Shown here one piece after another: positions 21,614 to 30,614 of a DNA stretch of 64,000 nt. Below the pieces are notes generated by a model, which made no database searches, was not told where the DNA came from, and saw only the letters and a list, made by a program, of their open reading frames with translations. The position numbers were made by a program, and so were the translations under genes. The DNA comes from Tritrichomonas musculus (Eukaryota > Parabasalia > Tritrichomonadida > Tritrichomonadidae). The stretch lies in assembly GCA_039105265.1 (NCBI GenBank), contig JAPFFF010000028.1, positions 806,001-870,000 on the forward strand. The letters run 5' to 3'. Each line of letters starts with the position of its first letter. Positions within the stretch are counted from its first letter, which is position 1.

Positions 21614-22582
21614 ATGATTAACGATCTAAAAAAAGTTTTTACACTTTTTACAAATGAAGTTGCTGACATGAACTTAAGTCAATTAGATTTAGATGGTATA
21701 TCAATTCGACTTCCTCATTTTCAAAAAGAAGCAATAATTGATTTATGTAATAAAACTAAAGAAATTTTTAAAAACGAAGATATTTTACTAAATTTAAGAA
21801 GTACTAATACTTATATAATTGGTGATCTTCATGGCAATTTATTTGATGTTTTACGGATTCTAAAAAATATTGGTCTACCAAACGAAAAACAGGCTACTTA
21901 TATTTTTCTTGGAGATATAGTTGATAGGGGAGAATTCTCATTAGAAACTGTTCTAGTCATATTTTTAATGAAACTTTTATATCCTCAAAATGTATATGTT
22001 ATAAGAGGAAATCATGAATTTGATTCGACTTGCAATGAAGGAGGATTTAAAGATGATATTATCAAGTTTTATGATTTAGATACTTATAATTCTTTCTTAG
22101 ATGTTTTTTCATATCTTCCATTAGGTGCTCTAGTGAATAATCAAGTGTTTTGCGTTCATGGCGGAATAGGACCAAATTTTCACTCTCTTAGTCAAATAAC
22201 ACAAATCAAACGTCCGATAAACGACTATAAAGATGATGATATACTAATTTCACTATTATGGTCAGATCCAGAAGAAAACATTCAAGATTTTCGAAATTCC
22301 TATAGAGGAACTGGATATGTTTTTGGAAGCGATGCTTTTAAAAGATTTACTCAAAATAATAATATAAATTTATTAGTTAGGGGGCACGAATGCGTTGATC
22401 AAGGATATCAATTTTTGTTTGGAGAAAGATTAGTAACTGTTTTTAGTGCTTCAAAATACTGCGGCTGCGCACATAATTCAGCTGGAATTATACAACTGGC
22501 TAATGGTTTGAATCCGGTAGCCATTGAATTTCAACCTATGGAATATATAGAAAGAGATATGGTAACATTTTATGATATATAG
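21614..22582 (+). CDS. PPP-family serine/threonine phosphatase
   Basis: The 322-residue protein has the full metallophosphatase signature: GDLHGN (70-75), GDIVDRG (100-106) and RGNHEF (131-136), then HGGIGPNF, SDPEE and RGHECVDQGY. These supply the two-metal ligands and the general acid His. The length is that of a catalytic subunit of the PP1/PP2A/PP4-6 group. The PP1 C-terminal tail is absent and the sequence is diverged, so the subclass is open. The start is the ATG at 21614; the upstream TTG is not used. It removes phosphate from Ser/Thr of protein substrates. Confidence 0.93.
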   Translation: MINDLKKVFTLFTNEVADMNLSQLDLDGISIRLPHFQKEAIIDLCNKTKEIFKNEDILLNLRSTNTYIIGDLHGNLFDVLRILKNIGLPNEKQATYIFLGDIVDRGEFSLETVLVIFLMKLLYPQNVYVIRGNHEFDSTCNEGGFKDDIIKFYDLDTYNSFLDVFSYLPLGALVNNQVFCVHGGIGPNFHSLSQITQIKRPINDYKDDDILISLLWSDPEENIQDFRNSYRGTGYVFGSDAFKRFTQNNNINLLVRGHECVDQGYQFLFGERLVTVFSASKYCGCAHNSAGIIQLANGLNPVAIEFQPMEYIERDMVTFYDI

Positions 22583-22898
22583 ATATACTGTGATAAATAA
22601 AAATAATTTATTAACTATATGGAATTTAAAGATCTTCAATGTTTTGTCTTCAGAATATTTTGCTTTCTTTTGAATAATTTTAAAATAAAAAATAATTCAT
22701 TTCTATATTTTCAAAAGTAATCGAAAAATGAATGTGTATCAGTAAATCGAATTTGAATTTTACTCACTCATTATCAACACATATACAAAGAAATAAACCT
22801 TCTAGTTAATATTATTGCAGAAATAATAAATCAGTAATGATTATCATAAAACTCATTTCAATTCTTTAGTTCTTATTGTGACAACAAAAAGGCTCATT
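22583..22898. repeat. intergenic with a 38-bp duplication
   Basis: The sequence CTCATTTCAATTCTTTAGTT appears at about 22852 and again at about 22890, the second copy overlapping the 3' end of the BspA pseudogene. This is a short tandem duplication of that gene's end. Nothing else is recognised. Confidence 0.6.
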
Positions 22899-24133
22899 TC
22901 AATTCTTTAGTTCATATACAAATTGTGAATCTTCTGGAATTTTAATTGATCGTAATTGTTGACAATCTGAAAAACAAGATGGTCCAATTCTTTTAATATA
23001 TGATGGTACAGAAACTTCTTGCACATCTTTGCATAAAAATATAAGCATCTCATCTTTATAAAAAATGACTTTTCGTGATTCATCAAGATATCTCAAAATT
23101 TTGTTTCGTGGAGATAAATCTATAGAAATTATATTTTTGGAATTGTCGATCCATCTGTCTGAAAATGTTTCTACATTGGATGGAGTAGTAATACTTATTA
23201 AATTATAATTAAAAATTTTTGGAAAAATTTTTAAGGTACAAATCTAGTACGTTTAGAAACCGCAAATTTTTTTGACACTTTATTAAAACTAAAGGACATG
23301 TTATATAAAAAAATATTTTTATCTTAAAAATTTTATAAAAAAAAAATAAAGTTCAGAATTTCAAATCTGACACGCATTCAAAATAAAACTTTTTCAATAG
23401 GACAAGGGGTCTCAAATATATAACGTGCTTTCTCTCAATTTATAACGTACTAGATTTGTACCTTAATTCTGAATTTTCATCAAATTCAATTCGTTCAACA
23501 ACTGAATTTAAACCAAAACATTTATAATCAATTTTAGTGATTTTTGGTGGGATTTTTATTGATTTGAATGATGCTCTATCAAAAGCATTTTCAAAAATTG
23601 AATTGAGCTCTGAATTTTCTGAAAAGTCAATTTTTTCAAATATGAAGCGTTTACTAAAACAATACATGAATATTTGCTTAACTTTGGCAGATATAATAAT
23701 GCTATTTATATCGCTCTCACTAAATGTTCCTTCATCTAGAATTTCAATTTCTGAATTTTCTGAAAATTTGACATTTTAGGGATGATGACAATGAGCAAAA
23801 CAATATTTCCCAATTTGCTTTACTTTGGATGGGACAACTATACTTTCAAGAGAAGATCATTTAAATGCTTTGTCACCAAGAGATTCAATATCTGAATCTT
23901 CGGGAAATATTATTGATTTGATATTTTCGTTATTTTTAAATGATTTATTGTCAATACTTTTTATAATATACTCTTGCGATCTTTGCTTAATTGATCGGGG
24001 AATTAAAAGGCGATCAATAATGATTCCTTGTTTACATGATAAAACAGAAACCGTAAAATTGCTTTGATTTATAACAAAAAGCAAATTATCCTGTTCAAAA
24101 TCCGGACTTATCTTTTCTGCTTGATGCTTTTTA
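22899..24133 (-). pseudogene. BspA-like LRR_5 gene, broken and interrupted
   Basis: One minus-strand frame reads BspA-type leucine-rich text from about 24130 to 22899: RLLIPRSIKQ, NENIKSIIFPEDSDIESLGDKAFK, SLESIVVPSKVKQIGKYCF, EILDEGTFSESDINSIII, FKSIKIPPKITKIDYKCF and SCFSDCQQLRSIKIP. Two in-frame stops occur (TGA after GDKAFK at about 23854, TAA after CHHP at about 23777). A 230-bp MITE is inserted at 23234-23463. No other frame change is needed, so decay is limited. Members of this family are trichomonad surface proteins. Confidence 0.85.
23234..23463. mobile_element. 230-bp MITE in the BspA pseudogene
   Basis: Perfect 20-bp TIRs, AGGTACAAATCTAGTACGTT and its complement, are flanked by TA at 23232-23233 and 23464-23465, as for mariner-type elements. 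The BspA reading frame continues on either side. A second, partial TATAACGT copy sits just inside the right end. Confidence 0.92.
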
Positions 24134-24389
24134 AAAAAAAAAACATTTGATTTTTTAAGATCTTATTTGGTCGCTTATTTGACTCATCGATTTCAATTAT
24201 TTTTAATGATTTGTAATTGATAATATTAAATTATAATATGAAAATATAACTAGTATTTACTTTTAAATCCATTAGAAATTATATTCAAAGATCTTTCAGC
24301 TTGTAATTGATAATAATAATAAAAAGGTCAAATTTTAAGCTCAACGATCATGTATGCAAAAAATATTTTTAAACCAACATAAATTTTTA

Positions 24390-25406
24390 TTAATAATTTC
24401 TTCTAACTAAAATTTCAACCAAATTATTATAATTAGAATTAATATAATCAAACATGATCACACCAACGAAAGCATTTGGCTGAGCATGCTCAAGATAATT
24501 TCCAATGAGAGGAGTTATATAGTCACAAACTGACCATGGATAACAAAATGCTGAACTTCCGCTTCCAAAATTAACGAACAGTTTATTATTATCTGTATTA
24601 ATAAGGGCTTCGTTTAGAAGAGATAAAACATGGTTCCATTTATTACCTCTATCAAAAAGAGTAGGCACATTGTAACAATCTTGAATTCTTGCAGTAATTG
24701 TTGTAGTTGACGTAAATATTGTGTTGTCTTGGAATTGGAGATAATTGCCCATTGGATTGATTGTTGATGAAAAACGTCTGAGAATGACTATTTTGCCTCG
24801 AACTTGATCGAGCGTTGGAGAAATCTCATCTAGAAAGTAAAACTGCTCCAATGAATTGATATATGTTTTCATTGTTTCTTCAAAAGATCTTGTGTTTTCA
24901 ACCGCTTCGTATTCTTCTTTAATTTGCATAAAAATAAACTCTGTTGGATGAGCTTTTAAAAAGTTGATACAAACATCCCTGACACCAGTGCCAAAGCTTA
25001 ACTGCTGGTAAACAGATCCATGATGAATCATGAAACAATCGTTTATATGACGGCAACGAATGTCTAAATAACGGACACCGTTATTTAATTGCTCTTCTAT
25101 ACTCCAATCTTGGCATTGCACAAGAGGACCACCAACACGTGCACATGATTCATGAGTTCCTGGAATACTAAGAGAAAAAATCTTTTTATTACCATCAACA
25201 GATTTCAACCAGTTTGAAGAATCGAAATTCGATTTGGGTTTATGCTCTTTTCGAGGTCTCGGTGCTTGATTTTTTTGAGTGAGCCTGTATTCGTAATATT
25301 TAAGAGATGTAATTTCTTCACGTGTTCTTATATCATCAAAGGCTGAGCTTTTTGAGAATGAAGAATAGAAAAATAATGAAAGTAGAATAAATATTGATGA
25401 TTTCAT
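24390..25406 (-). CDS. secreted PI-specific phospholipase C (X-domain)
   Basis: The chosen start at 25406 gives a 338-residue protein with an N-terminal signal peptide (MKSSIFILLSLFFYSSFSKS). The ATG further upstream would bury this behind a basic stretch. The catalytic X-box begins near residue 72: SLSIPGTHESCAR holds the first catalytic His (85), VRYLDIRCR follows, and CFMIHHGSVYQ holds the second His (about 129). There is no EF-hand, PH, Y-box or C2 part, so it is the small bacterial-type enzyme and not a eukaryotic PLC. It should cleave phosphatidylinositol or GPI-type lipids outside the cell or in the secretory pathway. Horizontal origin is plausible but not tested. Confidence 0.9.
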   Translation of the reverse strand: MKSSIFILLSLFFYSSFSKSSAFDDIRTREEITSLKYYEYRLTQKNQAPRPRKEHKPKSNFDSSNWLKSVDGNKKIFSLSIPGTHESCARVGGPLVQCQDWSIEEQLNNGVRYLDIRCRHINDCFMIHHGSVYQQLSFGTGVRDVCINFLKAHPTEFIFMQIKEEYEAVENTRSFEETMKTYINSLEQFYFLDEISPTLDQVRGKIVILRRFSSTINPMGNYLQFQDNTIFTSTTTITARIQDCYNVPTLFDRGNKWNHVLSLLNEALINTDNNKLFVNFGSGSSAFCYPWSVCDYITPLIGNYLEHAQPNAFVGVIMFDYINSNYNNLVEILVRRNY

Positions 25407-25514
25407 TTGATGTATTATATAGGCCAATTTTTTTAACCTTTTTTTCAACCGAAAAGGTGAAATTAATATTCTAATTAAAAAGAAAAAGTTATGGGTTAGC
25501 AAAGAATCGAACAT

Positions 25515-25896
25515 GAGCCGTTTTAGCCATAATCAATAATTCGAGCTATTCCTGTGGAATGAATACACTAACGACCATAATTATGTTCAAAAATATTTAA
25601 AGATATATATCAAAATTAATATTTTTGGAGAAAAATTTAGTTAATTGCAAATATCTTATTCCATGAAAGAGATTGAGAACAATTAAGTTAAAAAAGATAT
25701 TATTTATTCTAAGTTATTGATTATTTTAAAATAAAATTTGATAGAATCTAATACAGATTAGAATAAAAATATTATTCAATTTGATTTCCAAGCAGAAAAC
25801 ATTAAAAAAAATAACATTTTACTAATAGTATGTCATAACATTATTACACAAAGTAGAATTTTAAATATTGTAACCAAAAATACATATGAAGGGATC
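25515..25896. other. intergenic, nothing recognised
   Basis: AT-rich spacer upstream of the PI-PLC gene. A tRNA-like look at 25505-25585 on the minus strand was considered and not accepted. Confidence 0.5.
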
Positions 25897-26217
25897 AACT
25901 AAAGTATAGTAAGGCTTTTCTGAGTCTCATTCAAAAAGTGGAAATCATTCAGAAAAAATAATCAAATAAAAATAATAAAAAAAGAATCTTTTTATGTTAC
26001 AAAATTTTTACCGATTCTTACCGCCAGCCGCGGGGTCTCGACTCGGCTTCGCTTCGCTCAGCCTCGCTCGACGCCCGCTAGGCGGTATGTAGCCTCGGTA
26101 TAAATTATGTAAAAATATAAAAAGATTTGTTTTTTCAATTTTTTTATTTAGATTATTTTTTCTGAATGATTTCCACTTTTTGAAGGTTCTTCAGAAAAGC
26201 CTTACTATACTTTAGTT
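25897..26217. mobile_element. 321-bp foldback MITE with GC-rich centre
   Basis: TIRs of about 70 bp start AACTAAAGTATAGTAAGGCT and match apart from a 7-base block; they include TCAAAAAGTGGAAATCATTC. Almost the whole element can fold into one hairpin. The centre (26009-26100) is strikingly GC-rich for this DNA and forms nested stems: TACCGA/TCGGTA, TACCGCC/GGCGGTA, then GGCT/AGCC. No target-site duplication is evident unless the palindromic TA inside the TIR served. Confidence 0.8.
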
Positions 26218-26562
26218 TATCCAAATGTAATGCATATTAATTAATTATAAAAGCATTGCATTTTATCATAAACAAATAATTCTGAAAAACATAAATTGAA
26301 GGAAAGGCTTTGTTCTATATTGTTAGACATGTTGAATAATGCTATGATAATGAATTATATGATATAAATTTATTAATCTTCTTGGATGAATGAAATGATA
26401 ATTTAGTCAGAACATTTGAATAGTTTATAAGAGTTTTCTTGTGAAAAATTGGTAAACGAAAGCAAGATTAACTTTTTCAGATAAGATGAAAAAATTGAAT
26501 GTAAAATATCCAGATAAAATCTTGTTAAAACTTTTTCTATAAATTATTTTGTAGAAATTTTA
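26218..26562. other. intergenic upstream of the RhoGAP gene
   Basis: AT-rich spacer. I see no gene or clear repeat. Confidence 0.5.
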
Positions 26563-27186
26563 ATGGATGATAAATCGAAGAGAAGATCCTTAACTATCAA
26601 ACGTGGCAAAACTTTAGCCTTTCGACCTGCACTCTCTATCTTTGGGATTCCAATTGATAAAATAGCAGTCAATGAAGATGGCGTTCCTTTTTTCATGCCA
26701 GTTATTATTAACAGATTACTTGATAATACAACGCAAGAAAGCATTTTTAGAATTGTTGGAAACAAACTTACGATAGATCAACTAGCAAAGCAAGCTTGTT
26801 CTAAAAATTTTACAATTGAAGAAAACGTTACAAATTACGACTTAGCTTCATTCATAAAGCAATGGTTAAGAGAACTTCCTACACCTATTATAACTCCTTC
26901 GGTAATAAATAAATATTACAACGACGAATCACCTAAATCAACTAAAAAAATTTTACGTCATCTTGCTACTGTCAATCGGAAATGTATTGCTATGATATTC
27001 TCTTTGATTATTTTAATTTCTGATCAAAGTAGTATCAATATGATGACTTTAGATAACCTTTTTATATGCATTTTGCCATCAATAATGCAAACCAATAAGG
27101 ATCTTAAAGTCGATTTTAAATTTGAGCCTTTCTTTAACCAATGTATTGATTTGTTAAATGTTGACGGAAATGATTTCTTATTATAA
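26563..27186 (+). CDS. RhoGAP-domain protein
   Basis: The 207-residue protein is little more than one RhoGAP domain (about 27-200), after a basic N-terminus (KSKRRSLTIKRGK). It has FGIPIDKI, the arginine-finger motif ESIFRIVGN (Arg 63), FIKQWLRELPTPIITP, and the helix ending NLFICILPSIM. All core parts are present, so it should stimulate GTP hydrolysis by Rho/Rac-type GTPases. There is no extra targeting domain. It lies close to the CH-domain gene, which fits an actin-related neighbourhood, but they are separate transcripts. Confidence 0.93.
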   Translation: MDDKSKRRSLTIKRGKTLAFRPALSIFGIPIDKIAVNEDGVPFFMPVIINRLLDNTTQESIFRIVGNKLTIDQLAKQACSKNFTIEENVTNYDLASFIKQWLRELPTPIITPSVINKYYNDESPKSTKKILRHLATVNRKCIAMIFSLIILISDQSSINMMTLDNLFICILPSIMQTNKDLKVDFKFEPFFNQCIDLLNVDGNDFLL

Positions 27187-27659
27187 TATTCATTCTGATT
27201 TTATAAATTATATAATAAACTATTTGTAAGAAAATGTATGATCACTTATTTATTGTGTCATTAGCTTGATTTCTTTTATTAAAATATGAGTCGTATAAAT
27301 CTATAAATTATTAAATTTGAGTATTTGAAAAGGTGTTGAAAATCAAAAGTATTGAATTTTTTTTGAGAGAAAAAATCGTGAATATTTCATATATTCGGAT
27401 AAAATTTATTCCAACATGATTAGTATATGAATTAATTATGGTAGACATGATTTGGGCCAGATTAAATTTACTGGTAAGGAGATATCAAAAATGATCAAAA
27501 TTAAAATTGTAAACACTTATTTTGAATGACGAATAATCGGTTAACACAAAATTGAAAGGATTCCAACTGTTTTCATTCAAATCATAATCTTCCTTATTGA
27601 ATTTATAAATTTGATGGAATGAAATAAAATCTAAATTCTCCAAATCATTTTATTTTAAG
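27187..27659. other. intergenic; promoter of the CH-domain gene
   Basis: AT-rich. Just before the next ATG is ATCATTTTATTTTAAG, a TCA-type initiator-like sequence. Nothing else is recognised. Confidence 0.4.
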
Positions 27660-28643
27660 ATGGGTCTTAAACAAGTACAAGGAGAATGGGTTCCACTTCA
27701 AATTAAAGTTTTTTCTCGTTGGTTTGCTGCTCAACTAAAGAAAAATTCTAGTATCAAATTTATTGATATTACCAAAGATTTGAAAAATGGCGTTGCACTT
27801 ATTGAGCTTGCCAAAATTTTAACATGCAAAGAAACACCTCGAAGATGGATATACACACCAAAGCGAAATATCGACATGGTTCAAAATTGTGATTTAGCAC
27901 TTGACATGTTTTCTAAGGATGGAGTACGTTTTATTGGAATATCAGGCAGAGATATTAATGAAAATAATGAAAAACTTATTCTTGGATTGGCATGGACCAT
28001 AATTTCTCATTATGCAATTGGAAGTAAAAATAACAAAGATTCAATCTTATGCTGGGCAAGTGATCGAATCAAAAGTTATCCAAATGTTGAAAATTTTGCT
28101 CCATACGATTTATCACTTTGTGCTTTATTAGATTCATACGTTCCAAATAAAATTAATTACGAATCACTTAATCCAACTGATTCAGAATACAATTTGCAAC
28201 TTGCAATTGATATAATGGAAGAACTTGGAATTCCAATTTTCTTATATCCTGAAGATTTGGCAAATCAAGAATCTAAATTTGATCAGCAAATCATTTTGAC
28301 ACAATTATCAGCGGCTAAAACTGTTTTAGAAAATCTTCCACCACAACAAATTGATTTTGAGACCACAGAACGATCAGTTAACCTTATCGAAGAATATCAA
28401 TCTGAATCTGAAACAGAATTAAACGATGAATCAGATATTACACAAGATGTTAAATCAAATGAAGAATCTTCTGCTCATGAGGCTCTAGAGATTAATAATG
28501 AAAATAAATTTGAAATTGAAAAATATGATACAGTTAAAACAGTTAAAAGCTTTGATTTCGAAGATTTTCAAGATACATTAATAATAATTATGATAATATT
28601 AACTTTAATACTTTTGGTTCTTTTTGAATTTAGTATTGTTTGA
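27660..28643 (+). CDS. tandem calponin-homology protein with C-terminal membrane anchor
   Basis: This 327-residue protein has two CH domains arranged as in alpha-actinin-type actin-binding domains. CH1 is about 12-115 (VFSRWFAAQLKK, DLKNGVALIELAKIL, IGISGRDINENNEKLILGL) and CH2 about 125-230 (ILCWASDRIK, FAPYDLSLCALLDSY, LGIPIFLYPEDL). The CH1 motif LKNGVALIELA is well kept. An acidic linker (about 235-295, rich in Glu/Ser) follows, and the protein ends in a hydrophobic helix (about 305-327). There are no spectrin repeats or EF-hands. The layout suggests a tail-anchored actin linker on the ER or nuclear membrane, nesprin-like in plan; that role is inference. Confidence 0.92.
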   Translation: MGLKQVQGEWVPLQIKVFSRWFAAQLKKNSSIKFIDITKDLKNGVALIELAKILTCKETPRRWIYTPKRNIDMVQNCDLALDMFSKDGVRFIGISGRDINENNEKLILGLAWTIISHYAIGSKNNKDSILCWASDRIKSYPNVENFAPYDLSLCALLDSYVPNKINYESLNPTDSEYNLQLAIDIMEELGIPIFLYPEDLANQESKFDQQIILTQLSAAKTVLENLPPQQIDFETTERSVNLIEEYQSESETELNDESDITQDVKSNEESSAHEALEINNENKFEIEKYDTVKTVKSFDFEDFQDTLIIIMIILTLILLVLFEFSIV

Positions 28644-28846
28644 ACATTTTCCAAAATTTAAATGTTTTATAAAATTTTCATGTACAAATAATTTACCCTT
28701 CGGACGTAATTGTAGAAGGGGCGAAATTACGATCATTTTTATTTATAACAATGCATATTTATAATATTTCTAACCTTTAAAAATGATTTATGCATACAAA
28801 TTAATGAATAAATTTCATGTTTTTTTTCTATTTATTTAAATTATTG
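28644..28846. other. short intergenic with a small hairpin
   Basis: CGTAATT-GTAGAAGGGGCGA-AATTACG (about 28704-28729) forms a 7-bp hairpin. TAGAAGGGGCGAA recurs inverted at about 35714-35727. Confidence 0.5.
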
Positions 28847-30291
28847 AAAGGTATGGAAACTTCTATCCACTCGACAGATCATTTTTCTTTCAAAATATAA
28901 TTTTTAAATGGCAGTATTAATGATAAATATAATATAAAAAAGACATATTTTTCTAGAGGAATTTAAGATAAAAATAAATTATTTTTTTGTAAAAAATTGA
29001 ATCCTAATCTGGTTATCTTAATTCAAAAAACAATTTTTTTTATTTTTTTAATTATATTATTTTTAAATAGAATTATATAAGTAATTTATATTTCATGAAG
29101 AAAAACTCGAAATTAATCATTTTTTATATTCATATCACAAGTGATATGAGTTATTTTAACCTAAAAGGTTAATTTTTTTTTACCTAAAAGGTGAATTTCA
29201 AAATTTTGAAAATTATGAGTTTATGCAGGAAATTGTTTTCTAATTTTCTTCATATTGATATTAAAAATTCTATTCCCGATTCGTTCAAATCACTTTTTCC
29301 ATTTTTATTGTTGATTATAAAGCATCAAGGATAAGCAAACTAAGCAAAGATTATTCATTTTTAATATTTTTTCCTAAAACTCAAGCAAATTCGACAAATT
29401 CACTAAATAAAAGCGATTTACAAAATAACTATCGTACAAATTCCAGCAAATAGTTGGCAGATGAAAAAACTATCGATAATTCATTTGTTTATAAGAAAAA
29501 TAAAACGTACTGGAATTAATAAAAGAATTATTTTGTAAATCGCTTTTATTTAGTGAGTTTTTTGAATTTGTTTGAGCTTTAGGAAAAGACATTCTAAAAT
29601 AATTATCTTTGCATGGTTTGCTTTTCCACGTTGCGCTGGGATATACCTAAAAATTGTTTTGTAAACTACTCTTATTTAGTTATTTTGTTGAGTTTATTTG
29701 TGTCTTTGGAAGAATTACTTTAAAATAATAAATTAACCTTTTTAGTCAAAAAATTTTCATCTTTATTGGTCAATTATAAATTTCATATCATCAATGATAT
29801 GAACTATACAAACAATTGATAACATCATATAAGATCTCCAAATCCACTCGAAAAACATGGCCTTTTTTTATTTTATTTTCTAATAAATAAAAAAATGAAG
29901 AACATTTAAAAAAACTAAAAACTTTTGTCGACTCGTTCATCTTTAAATTGATTTTTTCTTAAAAAAGCATTTTTTTCTCATTATGCCTTTTATGAGATTT
30001 GAATTAAGCACTTTCATGCTATTTTCAAATATGTTAATAATATGATAAAACAATATTAGACATATATTAAACTTTGATGAGGTTTTTTCCGTTGATCAAA
30101 AATTGCCAATTTTTGGATTTCATTTTTTTCTTGTTTTTCGGTAATAAAATTAAAATTTTTTTTTTGAATTTATATTTATGCTACAAATATTATATACATG
30201 ACGATGGATTAATTTTTAATAAAAAATGATCAATATTCAAGCTTTTTTTGCATAAAATAAAATTGAATTGAAAAAGAGTTTCCATACCTTT
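28847..30291. mobile_element. ORF-less element, TIR AAAGGTATGGAAACT, 8-bp TSD
   Basis: The 1,445-bp element has perfect 15-bp TIRs and a perfect 8-bp duplication, AATTATTG, at 28839-28846 and 30292-30299. It contains an imperfect inverted repeat with ~105-bp arms (29323-29632). Two 20-bp near-palindromes of the type TCATATCA..TGATATGA lie at about 29132 and 29785. There is no gene. A nested insertion may account for the internal repeat. Confidence 0.9.
29323..29632. repeat. imperfect inverted repeat, arms about 105 bp
   Basis: 29323-29430 pairs with 29523-29632; the best-matched part includes TAAATAAAAGCGATTTACAA and its complement. A third, more diverged copy in direct orientation to the right arm follows at about 29648-29710. 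It looks like a foldback element nested in the larger one. Confidence 0.75.
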
Positions 30292-30614
30292 AATTATTGT
30301 AAAAATGAAAGGTTTTTATCTCAAAAAAATGAAAGGTATTTATGAAAAAAATTATCTATTTTTTTTTTTTTGAGATAAAAAGTTGCAATATGTTAAAAAT
30401 AATTTTTTCATTATATTAAATTAAATATATTAAACATTATTTTTTTATTTTCATGTATATTTTTCATATTATCAAAAAGATAATTTAAAAAAAAGAATTA
30501 TGAAAATATAAACTCAAAAATATAAAATTTATTCAAAATTTTAGAAGAATTATATCTTCAATTTTTCATTTTTTAATGAATAATTTAATTTTTTTTTATT
30601 AATTAATTAGTTTT

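Noticed and set aside
25505-25585. tRNA-like sequence on the minus strand
   Set aside because: GTTAGTG/TGCTAAC can pair and a TTCGATT occurs, but the T-stem does not form and spacing is wrong.
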